Shown here: positions 1-6,193 of the stretch, piece after piece
Layout: the number at the start of each line of letters is the position of its first letter
How positions within the stretch are numbered: the stretch's first letter is position 1
From: Verrucomicrobiales bacterium
Lineage (GTDB): Bacteria; Verrucomicrobiota; Verrucomicrobiia; Limisphaerales; Palsa-1400
NCBI GenBank assembly: GCA_028293405.1
Contig: JAQGOW010000600.1
Span: 1-6,193, forward strand
Direction: 5' to 3'
Length of the DNA stretch: 6,193 nucleotides
Notes under the pieces: generated by a model
What the model saw: the letters and a program-made list of their open reading frames with translations, nothing else
Told to the model about the DNA's origin: nothing
The model's database searches: none
Position numbers and translations under genes: made by a program

Positions 1-54
1 AAAGAGGCGGTGCCGGCGAAGAAAGCCGCGTCCACTACAGGTGACTCCGATTAA
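1..54 (+). CDS. C-terminal end of an unidentified plus-strand gene (partial)
   Basis: Frame 1 is open from the window edge and reads KEAVPAKKAASTTGDSD followed by TAA at 52-54. The Lys/Ala/Pro-rich composition resembles the disordered basic tails that end many nucleic-acid-binding or ribosome-associated bacterial proteins, and the codons are GC-rich at the third position (GAG GCG GTG CCG GCG AAG), as expected of real coding sequence. It would converge on the protease gene, with 14 nt between the two stop codons. Only 17 codons are visible, so the product cannot be named, and a chance open frame of this length is possible. Confidence 0.5.
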   Translation, partial: KEAVPAKKAASTTGDSD

Positions 55-63
55 GCTGTCACC
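40..63. repeat. Short inverted repeat between convergent gene ends
   Basis: GGTGAC (40-45) and GTCACC (58-63) are perfect 6-bp complements around a 12-nt spacer that contains the TAA of the plus-strand gene. A 10-bp direct repeat, CGTCCACTAC, occurs at 29-38 and again at 63-72. The position suits a bidirectional 3'-end structure, but the stem is short, the loop long, and no T-tract follows on either strand, so I do not call it a terminator. Confidence 0.3.
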
Positions 64-68
64 GTCCA

Positions 69-1640
69 CTACCGCCGAAGGCGATAAAACGCGCTCGGGT
101 TCGACGAAGTAAAACTGACCCGATAGAAACCATTCGAGATTATAGGCACGGCTGATACCGGCGACCACGAAACCGGTGCAGACAGGCCAGCGGTGGTTTC
201 CAGAGAAAAACCGGAAGGATACACCGGCCACGTCACGACAACCGCACTGCCCTGATGCGAGAAATTCAAAGGCAAAGCGAACACTTCAAATGCCAATGCG
301 TACGTTTCCGAGTTGCTGACCGCCCCAGCGCCACCGTGTTTGTGCACCTGCAGGTCGTAACGGCCCGGGGCAAGACCACTCAGGTAAATGTGCTCGACGT
401 TATCCACCGTGCTGACGCTGGTCGCATTTTGAGAGCCGTCGCTAATTCGAAACAGAAAGACATCGAGGTTGTTGATTGAAGTTGTGTTCAACGCCCGGTT
501 CCACGCCAACGTCGAGGTAAGCACGTAAGCACGGTTGTTTGATGGCAGATCAAAATAGTAATGAGCGACTGTGTCCTGTGTGGCACTCGTTGTCGTCGTC
601 GCCAGGTCCCAACCGGACAACGCAGGTTCGTTACCCACATTCGAACCCGGCGGGTGTGCGGCGCCACTTGTCACCGATGTCACTTCGATCGCGCGGTGTT
701 GCCCGCTCGTCATTTGCCTGTAGGAATTGAACACGTTCAATACCCCTGCTCCAGTGCCATGCGTCGCGTCCACAGGCATCGTCGAAGTATGCGTCCAGTT
801 CGTTGGTTTGATCGCGCCATTCATCAACAGCGCCTTAATCGTGCGGACGTCCGATGCGGCAGAAATGTTAGTGCCCGCGTCGCCTCTCTGGGCGGCTTGA
901 AACAAAATTGTCGCTGCTGCAGTGACGTATGCCGTGGAAAAACTGGTCGCCAAACCTGGCGCGGACAAATCGGGTTTGGCGCGTCCATCGGGAGTCCCAC
1001 CGACACTGCTCTCTGCATCACTGACGCCTACTCCGATAGTGTTATAAGCGCCCGCGGGCTCGCGCACCGCCTGGCCAGTGCCTGTGGCGGAACAGAAAAT
1101 CGTCCCATATCGCGCGACGTAATTGTCGTAAGCCGAGGCAACAATACTGTCAGGAGGAGTTCCGTAGGTCGCGAAACTTTGGTTCACAATTTTTCCAGTG
1201 ATGGCAACACCCGTGACGACCATGTTCGAGTAAAATGCCCATGCCAAATAGTTGTAAACATGCGACACGTTGGGCACCACGCCTTCGTTCACGGAATACA
1301 GACGTGTGGCCACGCCAGTAGCGTGTGCCGAACCGGTGCCGAGCGAGTTCGGATATGTCGTCGACGTCGCGCCATTGTTGCCGATCCACGTAAACAAACT
1401 CGTCGGCTGGCCAACCGTGCTTGGATTGACTTCGAACTGCGTGTCACCTGTTTCCGATCCTTCAGGGTGGTTCATAATTACGCCGGTCCCGTTCAGTGAC
1501 GGATCTTGAGAGCGCAATGCTGTTACGCCGATAACGTCGAACGTCGACACTGCCCCAACAGAACTGCAGCCCAGCACCAATAGGGCGATCGCACAAATCG
1601 TTTGCCGATCTTTTCCGAGTAGCATCCCAGCCATGTTCAT
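69..1640 (-). CDS. Exported S8 (subtilisin-like) serine peptidase with C-terminal verrucomicrobial module
   Basis: Numbering is from the ATG at 1640 (523 aa). A signal peptide is clear: basic residues (GKDR), hydrophobic core (ICAIALLVLG), then an A-x-A-like end (VGA, about residue 30). The core also ends in LVLGC, so lipoprotein processing is possible. Subtilase landmarks appear in order: HATGVA (His106), IVNQSF (oxyanion Asn153), DGRAKPDLSAPG (about 218-229), and ATSFSTAYVTAAATIL (Ser233). The usual Asp site (GVxVAVxDTG in classic subtilases) reads GVIMNHPEGS, making Glu60 the likely substitute. Residues about 333-455 form a beta-rich, PPC-like region (YYFDLP, LDVFLF, LAPGRYDLQV). The last 60 residues (VTWP...GFSLETT...FYRLRR) match a tail common on exported verrucomicrobial proteins. 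The in-frame TTG at 1676 would put 12 non-signal-like residues ahead of the core; ATGs at 1640, 1634 and 1625 all fit better, and none has a clear ribosome binding site. It is last in a minus-strand series. The substrate is unknown. Confidence 0.85.
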   Translation of the reverse strand: MNMAGMLLGKDRQTICAIALLVLGCSSVGAVSTFDVIGVTALRSQDPSLNGTGVIMNHPEGSETGDTQFEVNPSTVGQPTSLFTWIGNNGATSTTYPNSLGTGSAHATGVATRLYSVNEGVVPNVSHVYNYLAWAFYSNMVVTGVAITGKIVNQSFATYGTPPDSIVASAYDNYVARYGTIFCSATGTGQAVREPAGAYNTIGVGVSDAESSVGGTPDGRAKPDLSAPGLATSFSTAYVTAAATILFQAAQRGDAGTNISAASDVRTIKALLMNGAIKPTNWTHTSTMPVDATHGTGAGVLNVFNSYRQMTSGQHRAIEVTSVTSGAAHPPGSNVGNEPALSGWDLATTTTSATQDTVAHYYFDLPSNNRAYVLTSTLAWNRALNTTSINNLDVFLFRISDGSQNATSVSTVDNVEHIYLSGLAPGRYDLQVHKHGGAGAVSNSETYALAFEVFALPLNFSHQGSAVVVTWPVYPSGFSLETTAGLSAPVSWSPVSAVPIISNGFYRVSFTSSNPSAFYRLRR

Positions 1641-1645
1641 GGCTG
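1628..1645. promoter_or_regulatory. 18-bp perfect palindrome over the protease start codons
   Basis: CAGCCATG (1628-1635) and CATGGCTG (1638-1645) are perfect complements around a TT centre. On the minus strand the dyad contains two in-frame ATGs of the protease gene (1640-1638 and 1634-1632), and the third ATG (1625-1623) begins two bases after it. In mRNA it could fold as a 7-bp hairpin with a GAAC loop, hiding those starts. As DNA it could be an operator. The symmetry is read directly from the sequence; a regulatory role is inference. Confidence 0.4.
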
Positions 1646-1701
1646 CAAATGACGCAGCTACCCCTGTTACGCACAACCCCTTTTTCCAATTCAGTGCTTC
1701 G

Positions 1702-1714
1702 AGGCCATTGGCCT
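1702..1714. promoter_or_regulatory. 13-bp palindrome in the gap upstream of the protease gene
   Basis: AGGCCATTGGCCT has 6-bp perfect arms around a single central T, in the gap between the ATP-grasp gene stop and the protease gene. No T-tract follows in the minus-strand direction, so it does not look like an intrinsic terminator. Each arm contains GCCAT, as does each arm of the larger dyad at 1628-1645, so the two could be related binding sites. A chance palindrome is also possible. Confidence 0.3.
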
Positions 1715-1725
1715 ACGAGGAACAA

Positions 1726-3297
1726 TCAGCTACCGACCAGCGATGCAAAGTAGCGCTGGACGGCCATCTTCAATCGGTCTCCCGCTTCTTTCGGATTTGG
1801 GATTTCTTTGGGAGCGGTAGAGAACAAGTTCATCGCTGCATTGGCCTCGTAAAAAATCAGCCGCCCATCGCCATCGACGTCGAAATCAATGCCGAAAATA
1901 TCAAGGGGATGCCGCTCACGAATGGCACGGAGTGCATCGACGGCAGTCCGTCCCAACGTTGCTTCCGAGTCGTGGCAGATTCGCTTTTCCTCTTCGAGCA
2001 GATGGGGATTCTCTTTATAGAATGCCCAGCGCTTTGGCTTTTTGCGGCCATGTACATTCCAGTTATCTGAAAAATCAGCACGGAGAACGATGATCTCATC
2101 GCCGACACCTGCGGCGCGAACCTTGCGATAATGCGGATTATTTCCTCGGGTATCGATGAACTGAGTGACAAACAAGTTGTCGGGACAGTCACCGGCGGAA
2201 AGCACCTTCATCAGCGAGTCGTGAGAGTCAACCTTGCTCATGCCCACGCCCTCGTGGCCGGTGACAGTGCGCGTAATTATCGGAAAAGTGAATTGGTCCT
2301 CGATTTCACGAGCCAAGGCCTGGCGGGTTTTTGCCTGGGAGGAAAACCGCATGGTTTTGGGAACAATCACGCCGGGGATGTCGCCATAGAACTTTGCTGC
2401 ATCCTCTCTCCCTGTTTGAACTGCTTTGGCCGGATGATTGACAACTGGAACGCCGAAACTGTCGATGAACTCTGTCAACGCCGGCAGTTGGCCTAGCGAA
2501 GCGAGAAGTTCGGCGTCGACATGGTTGTTGATGATAAAGTCCGGCTTCGGAATTTTCGTTCGGGTCGAAGGCTGGATTGAATCGGTGAAAAAAATGGAGT
2601 TGAACTGAAAATCTTCGTTAAGGTGGAGGCTGAGTTGACCGGGATAGTTTTGGCAATTCCGGCTCAACGAATCGAAGGACCTGAATGAATCATCGACGGC
2701 AAGACTGCGGTTTACAATCAGCGCCGCACCTTTTTGAGTCTCGCACCGATCCCCAATGAATACTGGAGAGAGAGCAACTCTCGCATTGAGCGCCTGCTGA
2801 TAGACCTGCTGCGCTTCTTCGGGGCGCTCGAGTTCTTTCAGGGCGAGGCTCTTGTTGTACAGAACTTCGTGTCGTTTGGGATCGAGCTTTAGGGCCTCGT
2901 CGCAAGCAAGCAATGCATCGTTGAATCGATTGAGCGCGCGCAAAGTGACTATTTTGGCCAGCCACGCCATAATGTCAGAAGGGTTGGATTTGAGGGCGCG
3001 GTCGCACGCGTCCAACGCTTCTTCGTGGCGATCTGTTGCGGTCAGAGCCAATCCGATGTTCGACCATGCTTCCGGTGAATCGGCTTCTATAGAGATAGCC
3101 TTGCGCGCGAACGTTTCAGCCTCACTGAATTTGCCCAATTTAATTTTAACAGCAGACAGGTTGTTCAGGGTTGAAACCCGTTCAGGCAGTATCTCAAGCG
3201 ACCGCGTGAACATTGCTTCGGCTGACGCGAGATCATTCGCCTCGACCGATTGCAGGCCCTGAAGAAAGAACTGTTTGGCTGTTTCAAAATCATTCAT
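1726..3297 (-). CDS. TPR-repeat protein fused to a RimK-like ATP-grasp ligase domain
   Basis: The 523-aa product has no signal peptide or membrane segment and should be cytosolic. Five tandem 34-residue TPR units span about 7-40, 41-74, 75-108, 109-142 and 143-176, with typical spacing such as PEAWSNIGLAL...EEALDACDRALKSNP. A pre-ATP-grasp region follows (about 180-300, with PDFIINNHVDAE and GVPVVNHP). The ATP-grasp core is 305-515: FPIITRTVTGHEGVGMSKV (338-356), where Arg343 stands where many ATP-grasp enzymes have the nucleotide-binding Lys; LFVTQFIDTRG (375-385); and the metal-binding segment DIFGIDFDVDGDGRLIFYEANAAMNLF (466-492) with Asp471, Glu484 and Asn486. Such domains join a carboxylate to an amine through an acyl phosphate using ATP; the TPRs probably bind a protein or peptide partner. 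The substrate cannot be told from sequence. The ATG at 3297 lies 27 nt after the DUF748 stop, so co-transcription is likely. No clear ribosome binding site precedes it. Confidence 0.85.
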   Translation of the reverse strand: MNDFETAKQFFLQGLQSVEANDLASAEAMFTRSLEILPERVSTLNNLSAVKIKLGKFSEAETFARKAISIEADSPEAWSNIGLALTATDRHEEALDACDRALKSNPSDIMAWLAKIVTLRALNRFNDALLACDEALKLDPKRHEVLYNKSLALKELERPEEAQQVYQQALNARVALSPVFIGDRCETQKGAALIVNRSLAVDDSFRSFDSLSRNCQNYPGQLSLHLNEDFQFNSIFFTDSIQPSTRTKIPKPDFIINNHVDAELLASLGQLPALTEFIDSFGVPVVNHPAKAVQTGREDAAKFYGDIPGVIVPKTMRFSSQAKTRQALAREIEDQFTFPIITRTVTGHEGVGMSKVDSHDSLMKVLSAGDCPDNLFVTQFIDTRGNNPHYRKVRAAGVGDEIIVLRADFSDNWNVHGRKKPKRWAFYKENPHLLEEEKRICHDSEATLGRTAVDALRAIRERHPLDIFGIDFDVDGDGRLIFYEANAAMNLFSTAPKEIPNPKEAGDRLKMAVQRYFASLVGS

Positions 3298-3324
3298 GCG
3301 ACGTTTCGTGGAGCGACTTTTTTC

Positions 3325-6048
3325 TTACTGCAAGTGGAGGTAAACACGTGAACCTTTTGCTGTCGTCGCGCTGGTTCCTGATTGGGTGAGGAACACCCGG
3401 GCGGCTTCGACTTTGCCGGTTTTCAAAATGTAGTCTTTGACGTTTTGGGCGCGATCGTTGGCCAGCGTTTGGAAATCTTCTACGCTGACTTGAATCGTTT
3501 CGAGGAGTTGGGACTCCATGTCGTTCGCCGGCACTTTTATGTCATCAAAATTGTTGATGCGCAGTTTTGCTCCAGCTTTATCGTCGGAACGAGAAGACAC
3601 GGTTCGAACGACTCGTTGTGCAACTTGGTTCGTCGTAGCGACTCCGTTTGTGGTGATGAGTCCGGCAGCCAATGCAGCGCCGTAGGCCTCCTTCAGATAG
3701 GTGGTGCGCTCTTCGGGAGCCAGTTGGACGGACTCGGGTTTGGATTCGGTTTGATCGGATTTGCGCAGGGTATTCCACTTGGTAAGGCGGAAAGTTTTCT
3801 CAAGCGTTTGGCGGCGCATTGCGGTGAGGTCGGTTTTCGGATCGATGCTGCCTTCGATTTCAAGTTGAAGACCCGGACGTTCGTAGAGGCCTTTGACAAG
3901 CGTGTCGAGTTTTTCGGCGCTGGCGGCAAGAAGTTCGCTGTGACCGGGATCGAAATCCTGATAGCTAATCTCCTCGCCTTTGCCGCCGAAGACCGCGCCC
4001 AACGCAGAGAACGGCGACGTGACGATTTTCGTCAGCACGTTGAGGATCGCGCCTCTGATAACTTTACCAAGATGGAAACTGGGATCGTCAATGGAGCCGT
4101 CGATTGGAACGTCGAGTTCGATTTTGCCGTTGCGATCTTTGAGGACGGCAATGGCAAGTTTGATGGGGAGCTTGCTCGCATCAGGTCCGGGGATTTTTTC
4201 GCCAAGGATCAGTTGATCGAGAATGATGACGTTCTTGGATTTAAGCTTTCGGTCGGTCAGGTTGTATTGAAGGTCGAGGCTGAGCTTGCCTTTGTTGAGA
4301 CGGTAGCCGAGGAACTTGACGGAATACGGTCCGGTTGGATGTAGGTCGATGTCTTTGAAAAGGATGTTCAGTTCGGTCGGCAGCTTTTGGTTGAGGGGAT
4401 TCAGTTTGCCGGTGATCTCGACGCCAGCGGTGTTATCAACTTTGCCGGTTAAATGAAGGTCAGCGCGTTGCAGGTCATCCGTGGAAATGCCGGATATGTT
4501 GCCGCTCACCTGCCCTATCGTCGCGTTGACCGGAGGTTGAATGCTGCGATCGGTGAATTGCAGGTTGGCGTTGGAAAAAACAATTGCGCCGACCGAAATC
4601 TTTGCAGGAATCGCGACAGAGGTGGCGTTTGTCAAAGAACGTTCGGCGTCGGAGAACATCGTGAATGGTTTTTTGCCATTCTTCTTCGTTGGTTCGGGTT
4701 GTTTTGCGACGGGTGCGGCGTTTGTCGCAAGTGCATCCAGATGAAGTGCGGTCAGGATGTTGATGGTGTGATTGGTTTCGATGAGCAGACGGGCGTAGGC
4801 GTCGTCCACAGCAATTTGCTTAATTGCGACAGTAGGAGGATTGAGATTTGCGTCGATGCCGGAAACGCGGAGCGAACCCCATTTTACGAAATCTTCACCG
4901 ATGGCACCATCGACAGTGCTGAAATCGTTCAGCCGAACGTCGCCTTTGAACGTCACTTCCGGCAATGCCTCATTGGTGCGCACCACATGGATAGTTCCGT
5001 CCATCCCGAGTTTGCTACGCGTGATATAGACGTTTACGTGCGGCTCGAGGTAAGGATCGAGCGGACGCAGCACGATATCATTGAGTGCGAGTTTTATATC
5101 TGCATGAGCGGGAGAGAGGCCGGCGCTTACGGTGGTGTGCACTGTGCCGTTGGTTTCCCATCGCAACGAAAGATCAGCGGTCATGTCTTTGCCGGGGACG
5201 TTGGAAAGTTCTTTGGCGCTGAGCGAGATTTGGTCGATGTCGAGGTGCGCCGGGCGAGCATTAGCCTGATCTTCAAGGTGCAGAGAACAGTTCGTGACGG
5301 TGACGTCGTGCAGCACGCCACTAGCCGCGTTGGTGCTGTTGAGAAGCATGGCAAGAGCATTCGTGACAGATTGGAGCAGGAACAGAATGCCGCCGGGAGC
5401 ATTGGTCGCATTGGCAACGGGTTTGGCGACTTCCAAAATATTGACGGCATCATTCTTGTCGCGGCGAAGGACGAGGCGCGCGTCTCTGACCAGGACGGAA
5501 TTGACTTCGGCGGTGCGGTGGATGGCATCAGCGCTGGCGCCGACGACGGAGAGTTGCGGCAGGTCGATGATGTTTTCAGTGTTTCCTTTTTCGCCGACCT
5601 TAAGCGACTCGAGCCGAAATGTGGTGTTTGTCACCGCGAACACGTTTGTCGTCGAGCTTTTCACCAGATTGTAAGTCGAACGCAGGCTGATAACGCCGTC
5701 GCGGATGTCGAACCGGACGAAATCCTGGTAGAGCGGTGCGTATTTATTTAGCGAAACATTGTCTAAGGTTACTTCGCCTTCCGAACGGATTGGATCGAGG
5801 TAAAAGTAGCCGGCCCAACTGAACTTCTCGCCAGCATCAGTGGTGCCGGTGAATGAATAGGGATTCTTGCTTGAAGGGTCGGTGTAAAATTTGGTGAGCG
5901 TGACTTCGATCGGGCCAATGGTACGACGGAACGGCTCGCGGGTCGTCATATCTGTCAGAGAAGCTTTCGCGCCGCTGATCTTGAGAAGCTCAACACGAAA
6001 TGAGAGTGGCATCGCGGGTTTAGCTGGAGCCGGCGTTGTTGATGTCAT
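3325..6048 (-). CDS. DUF748/AsmA-like envelope protein, main part, downstream of an in-frame stop
   Basis: The 907-residue frame is the bulk of a DUF748 protein, a relative of the AsmA family of inner-membrane-anchored proteins that extend into the periplasm and are linked to envelope lipid homeostasis. It opens mid-domain (PLSFRVELLKISGAKASLTD, then FRRTIGPIEVTLTKFYTDP and YSFTGTTDAGEKFSWAGYFYLDP), runs through long beta-rich repeats with a Pro/Lys-rich linker (APVAKQPEPTKKNGKKPF), and reaches the conserved C-terminal part: KLPIKLAIAVLKDRNGKIELDVPIDGS with NVLTKIVTSPFSALG (about 612-685), then an OmpA-like stretch (FDPGHSELLAASAEKLDTL, about 699-717; NDRAQNVKDYILKTGKVEAARVFL, about 863-887). 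The ATG at 6048 is only the first ATG after a TAA at 6058-6060. It lacks a ribosome binding site, a signal sequence and a membrane anchor, so a separately translated product would stay in the cytosol. The upstream piece is at 6058-6193. Whether this is a pseudogene, a recoded gene or a sequence error is open. Confidence 0.8.
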   Translation of the reverse strand: MTSTTPAPAKPAMPLSFRVELLKISGAKASLTDMTTREPFRRTIGPIEVTLTKFYTDPSSKNPYSFTGTTDAGEKFSWAGYFYLDPIRSEGEVTLDNVSLNKYAPLYQDFVRFDIRDGVISLRSTYNLVKSSTTNVFAVTNTTFRLESLKVGEKGNTENIIDLPQLSVVGASADAIHRTAEVNSVLVRDARLVLRRDKNDAVNILEVAKPVANATNAPGGILFLLQSVTNALAMLLNSTNAASGVLHDVTVTNCSLHLEDQANARPAHLDIDQISLSAKELSNVPGKDMTADLSLRWETNGTVHTTVSAGLSPAHADIKLALNDIVLRPLDPYLEPHVNVYITRSKLGMDGTIHVVRTNEALPEVTFKGDVRLNDFSTVDGAIGEDFVKWGSLRVSGIDANLNPPTVAIKQIAVDDAYARLLIETNHTINILTALHLDALATNAAPVAKQPEPTKKNGKKPFTMFSDAERSLTNATSVAIPAKISVGAIVFSNANLQFTDRSIQPPVNATIGQVSGNISGISTDDLQRADLHLTGKVDNTAGVEITGKLNPLNQKLPTELNILFKDIDLHPTGPYSVKFLGYRLNKGKLSLDLQYNLTDRKLKSKNVIILDQLILGEKIPGPDASKLPIKLAIAVLKDRNGKIELDVPIDGSIDDPSFHLGKVIRGAILNVLTKIVTSPFSALGAVFGGKGEEISYQDFDPGHSELLAASAEKLDTLVKGLYERPGLQLEIEGSIDPKTDLTAMRRQTLEKTFRLTKWNTLRKSDQTESKPESVQLAPEERTTYLKEAYGAALAAGLITTNGVATTNQVAQRVVRTVSSRSDDKAGAKLRINNFDDIKVPANDMESQLLETIQVSVEDFQTLANDRAQNVKDYILKTGKVEAARVFLTQSGTSATTAKGSRVYLHLQ

Positions 6049-6057
6049 CGAATATTT

Positions 6058-6193
6058 TTAGACGATATCGGAGAAGTTCAAAGTGTAGTCTTTCTTCACC
6101 TGCACGCGAACATACGGGTTGGAGGTGCTGACTTCCTTGAAGACCCACGCGTGGCCGAAAAACGAGCTGAGTTGAAAATTCAGGTAGACTTCG
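6058..6193 (-). pseudogene. N-terminal part of the same DUF748 protein, ending at a premature TAA (partial)
   Basis: From the right window edge the minus-strand frame reads EVYLNFQLSSFFGHAWVFKE, then VSTSNPYVRVQVKKDYTLNF, then SDIV and TAA (6060-6058). The pattern LSSFF...AWVFKEV...NPYVRV....YTLNFSDI is the signature N-terminal part of DUF748/AsmA-like proteins. It is in the same frame as the 907-residue remainder: after TAA come three codons (Lys Tyr Ser) and then the ATG at 6048. In homologues as I recall them, NFSDI leads through a short Pro/Ala-rich linker into the region that here starts MTSTTPAPAKPAMPLSF, so the two pieces fit end to end with no missing sequence. The signal/anchor region lies beyond the window. 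Confidence 0.75.

Noticed and set aside
40..63. Intrinsic terminator between the convergent genes
   Set aside because: The stem has only 6 bp with a 12-nt loop, and no T-tract follows on either strand.
561..1499. Long plus-strand open frame of 312 codons antisense to the protease gene
   Set aside because: The translation is Arg/Cys/His-rich with no recognisable domain, while the opposite strand carries subtilase motifs and a signal peptide; it is a shadow frame.
1641..1676. TTG at 1676 as the protease start
   Set aside because: It adds 12 residues ahead of an otherwise normal signal peptide. The AAAAAGGGG before it abuts the TTG with no spacing, so it is not a usable Shine-Dalgarno site. 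ATG at 1640, 1634 or 1625 is more likely.
1677..1725. Sigma-70-type promoter in the gap before the protease gene
   Set aside because: I could not find a -35/-10 pair with acceptable spacing on the minus strand.
3298..3324. Ribosome binding site for the TPR-ATP-grasp gene
   Set aside because: The only purine run (GAAAAAAG) lies about 20 nt or more from the ATG, too far for a normal Shine-Dalgarno site.
4453..5751. Long plus-strand open frame of 432 codons inside the DUF748 gene
   Set aside because: It is antisense to clear DUF748 sequence, has no family signature and no upstream start signal; it is a by-product of codon bias.
6049..6063. A frameshift as the cause of the DUF748 interruption
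   Set aside because: Both halves are in the same frame across the TAA, so an indel is not needed; a substitution-type nonsense change or base error explains it.

Overview
The window reads as ordinary chromosomal DNA of a Gram-negative bacterium, most likely a member of Verrucomicrobiota (Pedosphaera/Limisphaera-like lineages). Three observations point there. The protease ends in a roughly 60-residue C-terminal module (pattern WP...GF.LE.T..L....W..V......FYRLR) that I associate with exported verrucomicrobial proteins. The DUF748/AsmA-like protein implies an outer membrane. Recognisable Shine-Dalgarno sequences are missing at every start I can place. The assignment is by pattern memory, not by a search.

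Layout, left to right. Positions 1-54 carry the last codons of a plus-strand gene with a Lys/Ala-rich tail. It converges on a run of three minus-strand genes that fills the rest of the window. Read in their own direction from the right edge, these are: (i) a DUF748/AsmA-like envelope protein, interrupted by one in-frame TAA at 6058-6060, so that 44 codons of its N-terminal region lie in 6061-6192 and a 907-residue remainder lies in 3325-6048; (ii) after 27 nt, a five-TPR protein fused to a RimK-like ATP-grasp ligase domain (1726-3297); (iii) after a short gap holding two palindromes, an exported S8 (subtilisin-like) peptidase whose usual catalytic Asp appears to be replaced by Glu (69-1640). 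There is no gene-free stretch over 300 bases, and I saw no RNA gene, mobile element or CRISPR array.

The three minus-strand genes are close and co-directional and could be co-transcribed, at least the first two. Their products would act in different places: DUF748 in the inner membrane/periplasm, the TPR-ATP-grasp enzyme in the cytosol, the protease outside the cytoplasm. Nothing in the sequence proves a shared pathway, and no candidate peptide substrate for the ligase is visible. The points most worth a second look are the in-frame stop inside the DUF748 gene, the 18-bp perfect palindrome lying on the start codons of the protease gene, and the apparent Asp-to-Glu change in the protease active site.
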